A stretch of DNA of 64,000 bases from Neodiprion pinetum (GCF_021155775.2 NC_060235.2:25367598-25431597); one strand, 5' to 3'. Numbered from the stretch's first letter, positions 12,801-27,200 are shown. The notes: generated by a model not told the origin, from the letters alone. Made by a program: numbers and translations.

Positions 12801-15800
12801 TGTTTGCTCAGTGAAAGGTACGACCTACTCGTCAGCAAAGGCTGTCTCGAATCGGAAGGACTGAAATACTCGTGTGACGAGAAAATTTGAATTGATCATT
12901 AGCCAGTGAGATTTTATCTCGCCCCTTTGAAAGAAGTGTTCACGATTGAACAAGACGAAGAAAAAGAAAAAATCAAAGGAAACAATTTATGAATCGATTA
13001 CGCGTTACAGCATCGCGCATAATTTATAATTGTAATATGTTGAGCACCGATTTTGTTGCATATTTTTACTCTTACGACTTTTTCATACGTGATTCAAATC
13101 GCGTTAGAGTCTGTCCTTTCGGATATTCAAATTTTTTACCAGTCTCTTCGCACCGTGACAATGTGCTCACGGTTATTATCATAATCCAGACATGAATTCA
13201 ACCTTTAGTCTATTGATGATCTCCCGCTGTGTGCAGGTGCCGCAAATAATTGTTATACAGAAAATTTTGTTTCGACAAATTGTTTTCCGCCTTTGACCAA
13301 AAGCCGTTTACAGTCTAGGAGCGAGCCGTTTGAATATAAGTGTTTATTTGAAAATGTCGTTAATAAAGAAGCGGGATTGGAATTAAAATTGATCACACCT
13401 TACGAAACCTGTTTATAATATATATGTACGTAAAAAAACAATCTCCAACATGAGTATGCAGCAGGCGAGTTTAACTTGTACGAGGAATTTTGTATTACAA
13501 TAAAACCTCTTCAGCCGTTTAACTTCGTTAACGTTTTTCTGGCCTAATAGGTGTATAATATAATTAAGTTTAATATTATAAACCACGCTTATATAATGTG
13601 ATCTTTAAACTCACATATAAACACTCTCTTTCTCTCTGTTGACACTTATGATTTGCAACCTTGTTACCATCTGCTTTTTCTACACAGTGAAATTATTATT
13701 TAAATGAGTATATACCCAGTTGGTATCATCATCTGTTAATCTGTCAGCGAGAATGCATAATTACAGTAACTAGTGGTACATTTTGTAAACAAATACATCG
13801 TCGTAATGAATTGGAGATTATATAATTTGCTTAATGACTGACCTGCACTTAGTAAAGACATGACTAACGCACCGTTTGAGTTTTTTTTTTCTTTTTTTCG
13901 AAATGTTAAACATTACGTATGCGTGCGAACATTTTTACGTTCAAATTACCACATCAAAATGTTGATCTTAGTCTTAACGTTTAAATTTATCCTAATGTAT
14001 CGCCATACTATATACTTGGCAGAAATCTGTAAATATCGCGATACGATTTAAATGTCAATTCGTGAATTTCATCGAAAATTTCGATTGCTTCAGACCTTCA
14101 AAATTTTCCCCCGTTACTCACACTTTTACATTCGACTTCGGACCATTTGCAACCACATGCTAAAATCAACATATATTTCTCAACGTTTTGGCATCGGATC
14201 CGGTTTTGGTCCAACATAACGAGCTTTTTTTCGTTTTCTTTCCACCATAAGTCAAAAATACCATGAATGAGAAAAAACCCAACCGTCGATACAATTCGTT
14301 GGACATTGTAACGTATATATACAATATATATATATACATGTATATATATAATTATATATACACACACACACACGCATATATGTATTCTATTTTTAACCAC
14401 TGACTCGTGCGAGCGGTAAGTGACGCAATCGTGTTCTCTTGAAAAGTAGCATTGCGCCGAGTATACTTACCATTTATGGTAATATCATACGTAACATTGA
14501 AACACTTACGTTAATAAGTGTCTTATGCTGCATGTAGTACCTACTCTACATCCTGCGGAATCCTGCGGTCATCCTGGAACCTGCATCATTATTCGGCGAT
14601 ACTTTTTATCTCAAGGCAGCTTAATTACAACGCGGCTCAGTTCGCAATTCGCCAATGCCTCGAGGTGGTTCTTTTCGTGGTTTTAATCTGTCTCCATTCC
14701 TTTTACAGGTTTCGAAAAAATCCCTCGATTATCCCCTACCAATTTTTACTTCGCCAAGTGTTCGAACTGTGTTTGAAAATATTCGGTTTAAACTTTTATA
14801 GTTAGATGTAACAAAAGTCCTGCAGGAATTCTGATTCGCACAAATAGTGACATCATAATTTATTGTCGCACCTGCAGGTTAAGATAGTTTTGCAGCTGCG
14901 GTATGAAGGAATCTCGTGTTTGATTGCAGACCTGCTGAACTTTAATTCGCAACGCAAAGATGTCAGACATGCGTGGCTCATGCCTTGTACTTCTTGTCTT
15001 TCTAGCGCTCTCCGTCTTTCTCTCCTTGAATCTCTAGCCACGGGGCACCGAGCTGTAACCTTGAGCTAAAATTCGCTAATCTTTAGTCTATATTAATTGT
15101 CGAACCGACATGCACAAAGCTAGTGTGTTTCGCACGTCGTCAATAATAAATAATTGTATATATACGTGTCAGTTGTTCTTATTATTCACTAATATTAACA
15201 GGATGCGCTTATTATTTTACGTCTCTCAGCAGTTAGCAACGAAATGATCGATTTGAGGCTTAGAAGATTTTGAATTTTATTTTTGCTATGAGGTTAAATT
15301 CCGTAACCGCGATTGCAAGGTTTGTTTCCAGTGTTTCATAAAAATTTGTTCATCATTCAAAGTTTGTTTAGGTTCACAATGTGAATAAATTGTACGAAAA
15401 TAAGGAAAAAATGGTGTCCGAAACCGGGATTCAATAACATTTTTTCACCCACTGTTGCGATTTTCGGTCCACTTTTTGCAACGAGAATAGTACAATTTTC
15501 GATGTTCTGTATTCTGGGATTTGATCCTCCTTTAAGTAACGTGCAAAAAATTCGTTTCTGCGAAAAAAACATGTTTGTGATGTTAATGGCATCGGCTGTG
15601 TTAATTTATTTTCGTATTTCTCTTCAAGATCTGATTTTGACCTGCCGATGCCCGCCGTGCTTAGCTCACTGGCACAATGTGGGCGACCGTGAGTAGAATT
15701 ATGCTGAAGAGATCTTGAGTCAGAATTCTAATAACCTGAGCTCTGCGCCATATTCTGCGCTTTGTAAAGCTTAGACACAGAATAAAATATCAACCGATCA

Positions 15801-17227
15801 AAAATGATTGAAAAACGAATTTTACAAGATCAGTTAATTTCAGCCAATCCATTTGTTCGTCACAAGTTTTTATTCACTAAATTGGTAGTAAAACCAGAAG
15901 ATAAAATATCATTTCTTCCAGTAATATAAACATCTTATCGCAGGTACATGCGATGTATTTTTTCAACATTCACACGAAGCTGAAAGCGCTTTAGTACAGT
16001 AAAAAGAGGCAAGTGTTCAGTTATTGAATGACGGCAACAGTGAGTTAATGTTAAACGCACGTTACATATTCTCGGATTGCACTTTTGACGTCGAGCTAAT
16101 TAATTGGTTTTATTTGCAACGACATTTGTCGAGCACGTTCGTCATTGCACTTGACAGTTTATCCGTAGCAAATAATTGCCGTGCTCATGCTCATGTTCCT
16201 GCTCTTGTCATACGTTACGGCTTGAGTGAAGCGGATGAGTAGGAATTTACCTCGGTGAAATGTAAATTAAACGATAACCGTACGGTGAATAAATTTTATC
16301 CGCAGGTATATAGCATATTTTATTATACCTGTTTATTTATTTGCATAGATTCTGCAAAGCTCAAATGAATATTATAAGCCGCTCCATTTCTTAGTGTGAT
16401 GCCGGAAAAATATGAGACGGTATTATCGTTCCCGTGTAGAATCTTGAAAACGATCCCCGAAGATCTCCTTCTTTTGCAAACCAGTTTAGCCAAAAAGTTG
16501 ACCACTCGTGAATATAAATAGCATTTTCATACGACGAACGTTAAAAGCCACAAAAATGCCTCTTCGTGATGCGAGGCTGTGGCTTAGGGTACAGCAATAA
16601 TCATTGTAAGGAATCCAAAGCTTCGTCACACGGAGTTCTTGGAATTGAAACAATTGATTTTTCTCTTCAAGAATTTTCGTGAATAGTTTAAGATTGAAAA
16701 AATAATTCATTTGCTTTTCGTCAAGCTCCCATTTTTTTCCCACCACATTTAGTTTTCTGGGAATATGGAGTTGGATATCGATTTGAAATTTTCACGAGTT
16801 CTTCTCTCGTGGAAAATTTTTGTTTCAGAGGTGAATAGTAACAAATGGTAAGAGACGTACTAAAAATCCAATAATTCCATCGTAGCTTCATCGTTTCTCG
16901 ATCAATAGAAATTTGGCCATCATGACCGAGATGAGGTTTCGTATTCTTCGTTATATAGACTTAACGTTGGTAAAATATATTACAGCTGTTTATGGAAATG
17001 TCGACTTACACATCATTTTAATATTCTTCACATGTCCAAGAACAAGACAGTACAAAAATCACGTAACCGAATATGTTTGCATTGCTGCTTCCATTTTTAA
17101 ATCAAAATTGACTATTGGTAGAGTATAATTTTTGGTACTTTACATAGCCTCGTTCGATCATATGATATTTACTCTTGATTTGCCTCCGACAAATGTCTGA
17201 TCTTTTCTAATTTGCTTGCGTTTACAG
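9881..17227. other. Non-coding stretch upstream of form3
   Basis: No exon with INF2 N-terminal DID similarity was found. Moderately GC-rich patches occur near 11640-11820 and 12170-12390. A TTTACAG acceptor closes the region at 17227. Probably 5' intron or upstream sequence of form3. Confidence 0.45.
14311..14385. repeat. (TA)n and (CA)n microsatellite
   Basis: Compound dinucleotide tract of TA runs followed by CACACACACACACG, upstream of form3. Confidence 0.85.
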
Positions 17228-17260
17228 GTGTGAGGAGGCATCCCTGAATCGGCGGTAAAG

Positions 17261-18264
17261 ATGGATTCACACGTCGGTCTTGACTACATAGTCGAAAATC
17301 CTGATTACTGCAGTAAACTTGCCTCGGGTAAGTCAAGGATCAAACATTACGCGTATACGAATTAAAAATATTCACGTCTCGGTATTGCTAAACGAGCTAA
17401 GATAAGCCAAACACTCTTATCGCGAAAAGTTCAACAAACTCGGCATTAGAATCGGTAGCAACAAGTCGTAAACACTCCGGTAAACAAAATCGGGTTCGTA
17501 CTACCAAAAGAGAATTCTTGCGCTTCGGGTTTCACATGAGTTGAGCGTCCGCTCAGGCCTAAAGAGACGGTCTCATTAATCAGCGCGTAAATATTAAGAA
17601 TACGCTTTACATGTGTAATATATTTATCATTCACGTAGCATTGAACACGGCGAATACTTCGGTAAAGAAGCAAGTTGTGGAATTGCTGTCTGCCCTTTGC
17701 GTTTACAGTCAAGATGGACGACAGAGAACGATCGACACTCTCCATACTTACCAGGTAAATTGCTTTTCCTTTTCATCCAAATTTCTCAGCATCGATTGGC
17801 GTAATGTGATTTATTTATTTTTTTATTCTGATTAGCATTGGTTACGTTTTTTTATTTTTATACCATTGATTAAACAGGAACTGAAGAGAGAACGGTATCG
17901 GTTCCGTGTTGTTGTGGACGAGCTGCAGAATGCCACAGGTGGCGATTATCGAACAGCACTACTTGCCTTCATCAACTGCTTGATCATCTCCACTCCGATA
18001 CTCAAAGATCGCGTGCGAATACGAAATGAGTTTATCGGTAATCGATAATTATAACCTTCATTTTTTTCAGTAATGTGCAGGCGCTTGGAAAAAAATCCTT
18101 TTCCGAAATGTCCTCAGATTTGTGTTTCGAGTATTTCATCCACGTTTCTAATCGATGAAATTTCGATACATTACATTACTCTTATCTCTTTGGCAAACAC
18201 GTTTTTAATATAAATATGTAATTGTTGAAGGTCTCAAGCTACTGCCGATACTCAACGAATTGCG
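17261..18264 (+). CDS. form3: form3 exons 1-4: DID (armadillo) N-terminal part
   Basis: Four exons encode the middle of the Diaphanous-inhibitory domain, which in formins binds the C-terminal DAD and holds the protein inactive. Exon 1 reads MDSHVGLDYIVENPDYCSKL, matching the INF2 stretch that starts MNSRQGIEYIL. Exon 2 contains VKKQVVELLSALCVYS, the INF2 VKKQVFELLAALCIYS motif. Exon 3 ends RNEFIG as in INF2, and exon 4 (34 nt) gives LKLLPILNEL. Phases run 1, 0, 1, 2 and all close. The start ATG is the first one in an exon whose acceptor would be TTTACAG at 17227; the second codon after that acceptor is TGA in the same frame. Residues upstream of the ATG (ESAVK) still resemble INF2, so this may be an internal methionine. 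Confidence 0.85.
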
Positions 18265-21200
18265 GTAAGTTTTTATTACTTCTTCGAAAGTTTTTTTTTT
18301 TTTTTTTCTTAGTACTTAGAGGAAAAAAATTGGAAAAATTTCCAACGCAAGAAATAATCTTGATAACCAGGCGATATTGTTTCGCATATACTTATACACG
18401 TGGTGTAATGTGCAGGCAATTTTCTTCTCTATTATAAACACAACTGGAATCGCGTTATTATTATTATATTCAGCGGAACAGAATCGCTTGTATCGTGTTA
18501 CCGGTATTGTATTACAACTTACAAATTGCATCATTCATTTCTTCTTAATCAGTTAAATACAATGCTCGGTATAACTTTAAGCCGCTCGTGAAACGGTAGT
18601 AACCCTTTTTTTTTAATTTTATTTAGTCACATACTCGTGTCACATGAAATAATCACACAATCAACCAACGATGCTGCTATTTTACACCAAAGTAATCAGG
18701 GATTGAATTTTTCACGTAGCGCTTGATCATAATCTTAAATTGAATAAAAATTAGCAAAAAAACAAATAATTATCCGAAACCTTAGCAGCAATAATTTTTC
18801 GATTTTACACGAATGATAGGAATTTTCTCCTTATTACACATACATCGATATATCCAATCTCGTAGTAATAAGTTTAAAAATTAGCTGCAGTGTTTGAAAT
18901 TATGAATGTACAGTAATGTTCATTAGCAAGACATAATTTGTATGGAATCGAGCTTGTGTTTTTTTTCGGACCGAAAACAAGTTAGCCGGAAGCCCAAGGC
19001 ATTAATGAACATTACTCTACGCGTCGATTTGAGAATCAAGCAACCAATACGGTGCAGTTACCGAAATTTTATTAATTCTATGAAGCGATGCGGTCTTAGG
19101 GCTAATAAGACAAATCTCCCAAGATATATGTATAGGTATAACTGACATAATTGCTTATACTAATGTTATCGCCGAGTTGAAGAACCTGGAGAAATATTTC
19201 ATTGCGCACTACTTCCTGCCATCTATATTCTGACAAGCCAATTAGTATATATACGGGCTATTAATATTAATACTTGAACGTAATCAAATCATACGTCACG
19301 ATACGTGTATGGTATTCAAACATTCCTTGCTTTCAATCACTCCGCGTTACTGCGCTTACGGAGTGACATGTTTACAAATGGAGAGAGGGATTAAGAGCGC
19401 AGATTTTACGTTGTGTACGAGTGTTCAATTTACACGGAGCCGCGTTTCAGGCTAATTAGAGTATTAGACTCGCAGGCCGCAATAGCTGACCATAAGTTTA
19501 GGTCAATGTTTAAAATCACATTAATCTGTCTGAAAGCCGGTGTTCCTCGAAAAACTCGCATATTTAGGACACGTGAAAACTGTGCATAGATTACCTCTTC
19601 TTAGAAACTTCTTGGGCGTTTAAAAACTCGCGTCACTAATTTGTTAGCATAATTATACCGTAAAACAGTTTAGTTGGAAATATTTCGATGGATGAAAAAT
19701 TCTCAAAAAAGCCTAAAATATTGTATCGATGTTATTTTGTTCAATTAAAAAGAAAAAATGATCAATCGTGGTATAGCAAATCGTTAGAAAAAAGTATTTA
19801 AAAAAAAAAACAGCCCTACTGTGTTGAAATAATAATAAAATTTGTTCTGCGATTCATAATTTATTAATGAAAGCGTTAAGAACTAATAACGGATGTGAAT
19901 AACTTTTGCGCAGGAATGCAATGCGAAATCACACCCGGCAAGGTTTGTGCAAAAATGTGGATGTGACGAGAATGTTGAAAATTTTCGTAATCACTTGATC
20001 CAACAATTATCTTCAATTTGAATAAACATATGTAGCAAAAAAGTCAAATTTTTTATGATATAAGGAAAAACCTAATAATGAGACCAAATAGAAAACTTCG
20101 CGCTTGATTTTCAACTTACAAACGATTGGATTTCTGAAAGATACTAGTTTGGTCTTCGTTTTGAAATTCGGAGTTTGATAAATGCTCCGTAACTGCCAAA
20201 CTCACTACACTCAAAATGGCGTCCTTCCAAACTTTTGACGCGATAACTTGATGGAAACCATAAATTTGATTTTTAAGAATTTTCATACAAATTGTATTTT
20301 GATATGGAGTATTTGCAGGAACTAACAATAAGATAATGTCCTAGCTGGAAATTGTAAGTTATAAATTAAAGACGTGGTAGCATTGGATGAATTAAGAATT
20401 TCAGCACGTCTTTAAATTGCAACCCACAGAATCTAGTTATAGTTCGGATTTAGAATCGTTTTAAATCCTGTGAAAACTACGTAGCAAAATAAAATGTGTA
20501 CCAAATATCATAAAAGTAGCATGAACAGTCTCAAAGTTATCGTGCGAAAAGTGTTGAAAAACTTCGTTTCGAGTAAAACGAGTACCTACAATTAAACAAT
20601 TACGGACCGTTTTCCAAATTTCAAGCTCAAAATGGAGATAAAAATAGCATCTCTCAGCCGTATAATCGATGCTTATTTGCAAAATTTTCGGCTTCAACAT
20701 CAGCTATTCAAAGGTGACTCAAAAATCGAGGGTTGAAGGGCCTCGTCATTCCCGTTAAGGAACGAACAGGTATCCAGGGAACCGCGGGTTCTCCGAAGTG
20801 ATAGAAAAAATCGAATTCCTTCCGTACAACGCAATGAAATCGTCTTGCGACGGCGTACTAAAAATGAGATAGGATAAAATAGAATAGATAAAAGGAAGGA
20901 AAAGGAGCAAAAAGCGGCGTGAGCGGACCGTTTGGGCCGCAGTGTACGAGAAATAGAACCAAATCCACTCCACATTCTTAGTAACGTCGATTCCTTTAGT
21001 AAGTGTGTCCCGAATTAACTTACCGCCTAGGCCTCGTCCTCGGTTAGATACGCATGCCCGCGCGTTCTCTCCGTTCCTATACCCAATGCAACTCGGGCCG
21101 CAACTGCACAAGAGCATTATAGCCGCGTCTGCATCTGCATCGGCAGCATCACGTCGCATTGCTGGAAGACTCGCGAGAACCGCGAACTACTCGCGATGCT

Positions 21201-24200
21201 ACGATTCCCATCCGGACAGTCATCTCTAATCTTCCAACGACTTGATACGTTCGGCCGAGACTCGCAGTTTGTTTGCTTCGCCGCAGGAGCACCGGTCTGC
21301 GTTTTCTGGGTTTACACCCCGGTACACCGATGGTACATATAACCGTTACCCGTTTTTTTCCATTTCATGCGTAACAGTTGCGGATAATTGGCAAATTTCA
21401 CATTCACAATTCGCTTGCTTTGTATTTCGATTATACGGACAGCAGTTGCAAGCCGTCCTAGGAAACTCTTGTAATCTCACCTACCGAAGTTTCGATTGAT
21501 CCGTAAGCTGGATCGAAAACTCAAACTATCGCTAACATTGGGCTCTGATAATAAGTTCTTGAGGGATGAATGAATTTATCTTGCTAAGTCGATAACTCGA
21601 GGCTTCGTATATTCGCACTCATTGATATTAGTTTTTACTTGTAGTGAATCGGTATTGGTGACAACTTGAGTTTTCGATCGGTACTTCGGGTGATTTGTTT
21701 CTTAAATGAGATATTGCGGTACGGTTTGGAATGTTTCGTAGCTTGGAAGAGTCGTTTTCAGACGCGTGTTCATACACCCGTTTCTTACTTGTCACTCTAC
21801 TTCTTTTCCCAGATTTAACCGTCTTGAAAGTACATTTGTGAAGCACAGACTTACGGTTTTGACATGTGTGGCTTATTGTCGAGTCTAACGTGACACTTAT
21901 CCACTAGACTGATTTTGCATATATTCCTAATTTGTTGTTCGTGATTTCTAAATGCCTTCACTGACAATGCAATGTGGAAATATATTACACAAGGTGCGAA
22001 GGTGAAAAGGAAGATTACAACATCAACCAGAACCCATGCAAATATACTTATTTATCCATAAAACTCAAGGCATTGAGCACCTCGAATCCATTGCGCGGGA
22101 ACGTTCAATACTCTAGAAAGGTAGCCCAGATCTAGCGTGAGCTTTAATACTTTATTCACTCTTGATATAGACTTTGATAATTAGCCGTATTAATGTTACA
22201 CTTCTATTCCGCGTGCAATGAAAATTTTCCCAAATTGGATTGAGCTGAGATCTAAACCGCCAGACACCCGATGGCTTTTTGCCAGCTGACTAGATTCGAG
22301 TCTATGGGATGAGTAAGGCGTCTATAGAAACCTCGGAACTCGCGCGTACGCAAGAATAAACACCTCGGTTCCTTTGAAGGTGGAAAAGAAATCATGAATT
22401 GGCTTCGGTTAATTTAGATTTAGAACCCGATTTTTCACCATTCTCTCTGTTATTATAAACGATTTAATTTCTCACTTAGTTTCTTTGTTACGACTTCAGT
22501 ATTCATGATCGAAAGTCGGATTGATGCGTTAACACAATTTACGACACGCGCGTAACGTGTCGTCTTTACGAATCAAGTAACAGGACACTTTTGACTTATG
22601 CAATTGGTGTTAAGGAAGATAATTGAGTGTCACGATTATACGTATGGAGCATACTATTTTTGTCTCGTTTGGTTTAAACATTTGAATCGTGCAGAAGGAT
22701 AAGTGCGCGTCCTTGACGATTAGCAAAGCAACTCTTTAACGGATTTCCTCGCCGAGTTACCCCGCTCTGTATAACAATATTTTAGAAAAGAATCCAGTCG
22801 CGTGCCGGATCTCCAAGTCCAGCTGGATGTCTTTGACGAACAACGAGAGAGTGACGAGGAACAATCTCTTCAGGGTCCGTCGGGCATTGACTTGTCCTCT
22901 CATTTGGATATCTTCTACGCTATACTGAAGCAGGTACTGTGTTCAGATTCTGGCACCGACATTCCGATCTAACTGGACTGCGGATTGCACCGTGATTTCA
23001 ATATTTCGTACGTACAGATTGCAGACACTCCACAAGAAATACCATTTCTTAGTATCCTGCAGCACTTGCTCCGTATAGACCCTAAGGAACCCGCCAGTGA
23101 CTTAGCCTGGGACACTGCGGAAACTCTGGTACACAGAGCGACTCTTTTGGAGAACAGAGAAGACGCGACGAAACTTCTTCGATCACCTAGTCTGCAGGTG
23201 CGTTGTTACGTAAAAGATGAATTGTTCCGTACCGTTATCTTCGCAAGGCTACACATACTCTTGCCTTATTACACTACATAATTTCGGGGAATATGAAGTA
23301 AAAATACGACTCGGTATGTTGACCTGCTTTCGACAATCTATCATTTCACTGGCATGTTGTTCATTCATCGAACCTTCACACCACGTTCTTGTTCCTTGGG
23401 GATTAAGTCCGACGAAGCACCGCACGCGCGACTATATTCCGTACCATTCTGTTCTATCACATGGTTGTCACTCGGCTGTCAATCACTATTCAGTCCCATT
23501 ACTCATTCGTTGATTTCACAATCGTTGGGCCACTTTCATGCATTACAAGTTGGTCAGAGTCGCAGAGCTATAGGCGAGGCAGTCGGTGTCTCCGAACGCA
23601 CGTGTTTCGCATTCGCTCGATCGAAGAATGACAGGAGAAAAATCGACGGCTACGCCGTCCGGGCTTTCCAATCCGTCTGAAACCGCGACCGATTTTTATA
23701 ATTACCGCTGTATTAGCAGACAAATTTATGCTGCTGGGGTCGCGGTGGTGACCAGACATGCAACTCGTCACGGAAGACCTCGGTGCCTCCACTTCCGCCG
23801 CTTCCGCCGCCTCCGCCGCCTCTACCGATTCCAGGTGGGCCTAGTGTCGTCATGGACGTGGTACCGCCGCCGCCATTGCCACCCCTTTTACTGGCGGAAA
23901 ACAGCAGCGGCTGTAATTCAGGGCTGCATCGACCGCCGCCAGTTCCACCGCCGCTCCAGGTTCCCCAGGTGGCAAGGTCCAGAACCCCAGAGCCGCCAAA
24001 CTACAATGCCAAGCTTTTGCCTCAGCAGGAAATACCGACACCGAAGACCAAGATGAAAACCATCAACTGGAACAAGATCCCTAACGACAAGGTCATCGGG
24101 AAGAGGAACATATGGTCACTCGTCGCTAACAACCATCAGAATTCACCGATGACTGACCTTGACTGGGCTGAGATGGAGGGCCTGTTTTGTCAGCAGATGC

Positions 24201-27200
24201 CACCCATGGTCGCTCCCGCTACTCTCTCTACGACTTTCGCCGCGTATGGCGTCGACACTGAGAAAAGACGGAGAGAACCTTCTGAGGTAATTATATCAGT
24301 TGGTTGGATGCTTATGGATATTCTCTTTCATTATGATAATACACAACTTACGTTTTCGAGTCATACTCCGGAGTTTCGTCAATTGAGTCTGGCTGTTGAT
24401 CAGTATCTATCGTACACACGTTTGGAAGTAAAGCTTACGACGGGTGGCTTTGACCTCTGGGTCACCGATTTTGTTCACCCTTTGACAGCTGGTAGCATAC
24501 GTTGAGAAGAATGGTTAACTGTGCAAATGAGATGGAACAATTTTCAAATGCTATGTATACTTTCCTTCTTTCGGAAGCATACTGTTTACGAATGAAATCA
24601 GAGACCCGAACACTTTGCTGTTCTCTTGTTGAGCATCAATTAGTATATTCGATTTGCTGCTTCGAATTGTGAAAAATTGTGTCATGAACGCTTAAAATGC
24701 ATTTACTGAATCTTTGAAGTAATAATTGACGAAAAACATTCAGCGATGTAAGTAATTCACTGTATCTATTCGTGACTTTGACAGATCACGTTGTTGGACG
24801 GAAAGAGGAGCCTGAACGTGAACATATTTCTAAAGCAGTTTCGGAGGTAAGTCTGGATTGTGGATCAGTCATAAAGTAAAGAAACTCTACTCACAGTCAC
24901 AATTACATTTATTAGCTCCAATGAGGATATAATACAGTTAATAAGAGAAGGTGGCCATGACGACATTGGCGCAGAAAAACTGCGTGGCTTGTTGAAGATA
25001 TTGCCTGAAGTTGATGAGTTGGAAATGTTGAAATGCTTTGACGGTGATCGATCGAAGCTTGGAAATGCAGAGAAATTTTTTCTCCAACTTATCCAAGTGC
25101 CAAAGTACGCGATATTTATTATCCAAGTATCATATCACGTCCCGAGATGTTAGTGGGAGCACTTCTCTGACTGTTTACTTTAACTTGCAGCTATAAACTT
25201 CGTATAGAATGCATGCTGTTGAAAGAGGAGTTCGCTGCAAATATGAGCTACCTTGAACCAAGTATAAACTCCATGATCCTCGCTGGTGAGGATCTCATGA
25301 CGAATAAACCGCTACAGGAAGTTTTGTACATGGTTCTTGTCGCAGGAAATTTTCTCAACTCTGTAAGAGTTCGATACAATTTTAATTCCAACAATACCGC
25401 CAAAAGATGGAATCAAATTGCCGAACGCTATTGAATTCATCTAAATGTCTGAAAAAGACCAGTCAGATACTTAATTAAATTTTTTTATTAACAGGGTGGT
25501 TACGCTGGAAATGCTGCAGGTGTAAAATTATCATCGCTTCAAAAGTTGACGGAAATACGTGCAAATAAGCCCGGCATGAATCTGATCCACTATGTGGCAT
25601 TGGTGAGTAAAATATTGTATCAGCTGTGCATGACGATCTTGTCTTGTCATGAGATTCTTATTATACTAATGACCAGAACGATAACAGACGACAGATCACT
25701 TGAAATTAGTCCAGTTGAAAGCATTTTGACATTAGATACATTTGTTTGCGTAATGAGCCATGAGGTGATTTGACGCATTTGATGCAAGTTCAAATTTGGT
25801 ACAGCATGTTCATGGAAGACTGTGATCGTATCGTATTTAGAAAACCTAATTCACATCATGATTCTAGAAATATTGTAGGATGTTAAGACAGTTTTTTTTC
25901 GACAGCAAGTGGAGAAGAAGAGAAAAGACTTGTTGTGTTTCACAAACGACATGAAGGCTTTGGAAGCTGCCACAAGGTAATGAAGAGCAATTTTATTTGA
26001 TAAAATTTAAGTGGGAGATACCGATGATAAGTGTACATTTGTACAAAAATGTTTTTACAATAATCGTATCTACGAATAATGACCATAAAAATATTTTATT
26101 GTTTTTTATAGGACTACTGTAGAACAACTGAGTAACGAATTCAACTCTTTGGACACAAAAATAAAGAATATTAAAAACCAAATCAATATTCCGAGTACTG
26201 ATCATGACATTCAGGAACAAATGGCACCGTTTCTCAAGGTTAGCAACAAAATAGCGTTGCAGCAAACGACTTTTAAAATATTTTTTCAATAACTGGAAAT
26301 CCATTCTAGATTGCTGAACGAGAAATGGCAGCATTAAAAAGAGATATGGAAGAACTTGAAGGGGTACGTAGAACTCTGGCTGAGTTTTTCTGCGAAGATA
26401 TAAACTCCTTCAAGCTAGAGGAATGTTTCCGGGTATTTCAACAGTTCTGTCAGCGATTTAAACAAGCGATCGCTGAGAATGAACGTCGCCGAATGCAAGA
26501 GGAACAAGCAAAAACCCGGCGAAGACAGAGGGAACAACAATTAACAGCGAAGAAACGTTTACGTGAGATATTTTTACCAGCATTGTTGCAGTCTACGCTA
26601 TTTAATAACAATTACACAATGATAAAAATTATTGTGCAGTTTCAATCCTTGATTAGTAAACAAATGTCAAAATACCAATAGTTGGTTCATTTGACTGGCA
26701 ACAGTTTCGACAATATTATTGTGTAATAATAGAATCGCTTCGTGTTCAAAAAATCCAAAATGTTATTTCATCCGAGTCTGTAAGTTTAGTTTGGAGAAAT
26801 GCAAAAACAGTGATATTATTTGGCATTTTTCTTGTACAGTTGAGCACTTGACCGAATTTTTGTTTAAAAAATATCAGTATAAATCAGTGTGGTTTTTTGA
26901 AAAATATTAAAAGCAAGTTTCTGCTGTTACTTTGTAATTGTTTGAAAGATTTTCAACACTAAGGTAGATGACTTATTTTTCTGATAGTGAAAACTAATTC
27001 GAATTTGCAGATAACAGTTTTGTATCCCCGCGAGACTAATAAAATACTAAAGGTAAAATTAATCAGTGTTCAAGTACGCGATACCTGAAATCTTGATAAG
27101 CAATACCGGACCAGCTAGAATTCGTATATGTCAACATCTTGAACGATTACATAAGAACAAAAATCACTAGCACGATAAATATCAATTGGCAATGTTGCAA

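Larger units (their letters stand above)
18265..22785 (+). other. form3: form3 intron 4 (about 4.5 kb)
   Basis: Donor CG|GTAAGT, acceptor ATTTTAG|A. Holds the single-arm miniature element (18911-19017) and the CpG-rich patch (20930-21330). No internal coding exon recognised. Confidence 0.7.

Noticed and set aside
20755..21159. 134-codon - strand frame in form3 intron 4
   Set aside because: Low-complexity Asp/Ala and hydrophobic runs, no splice context or known domain. Treated as composition of a CpG-rich patch.
23586..24056. Arg/Pro-rich 156-codon + frame over the FH1 region as an independent gene
   Set aside because: From 23720 on it is the FH1/FH2 exon read in another frame (RRFRRLRR from CCGCCG runs). 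Only its first part is kept, as a finding on exon structure.
26325..26681. form3 exon 14 reading on into the intron as a real C-terminus
   Set aside because: Donor TTTAC|GTGAGA joins in phase to exon 15, which carries the conserved WH2/DAD. Read-through is not needed.
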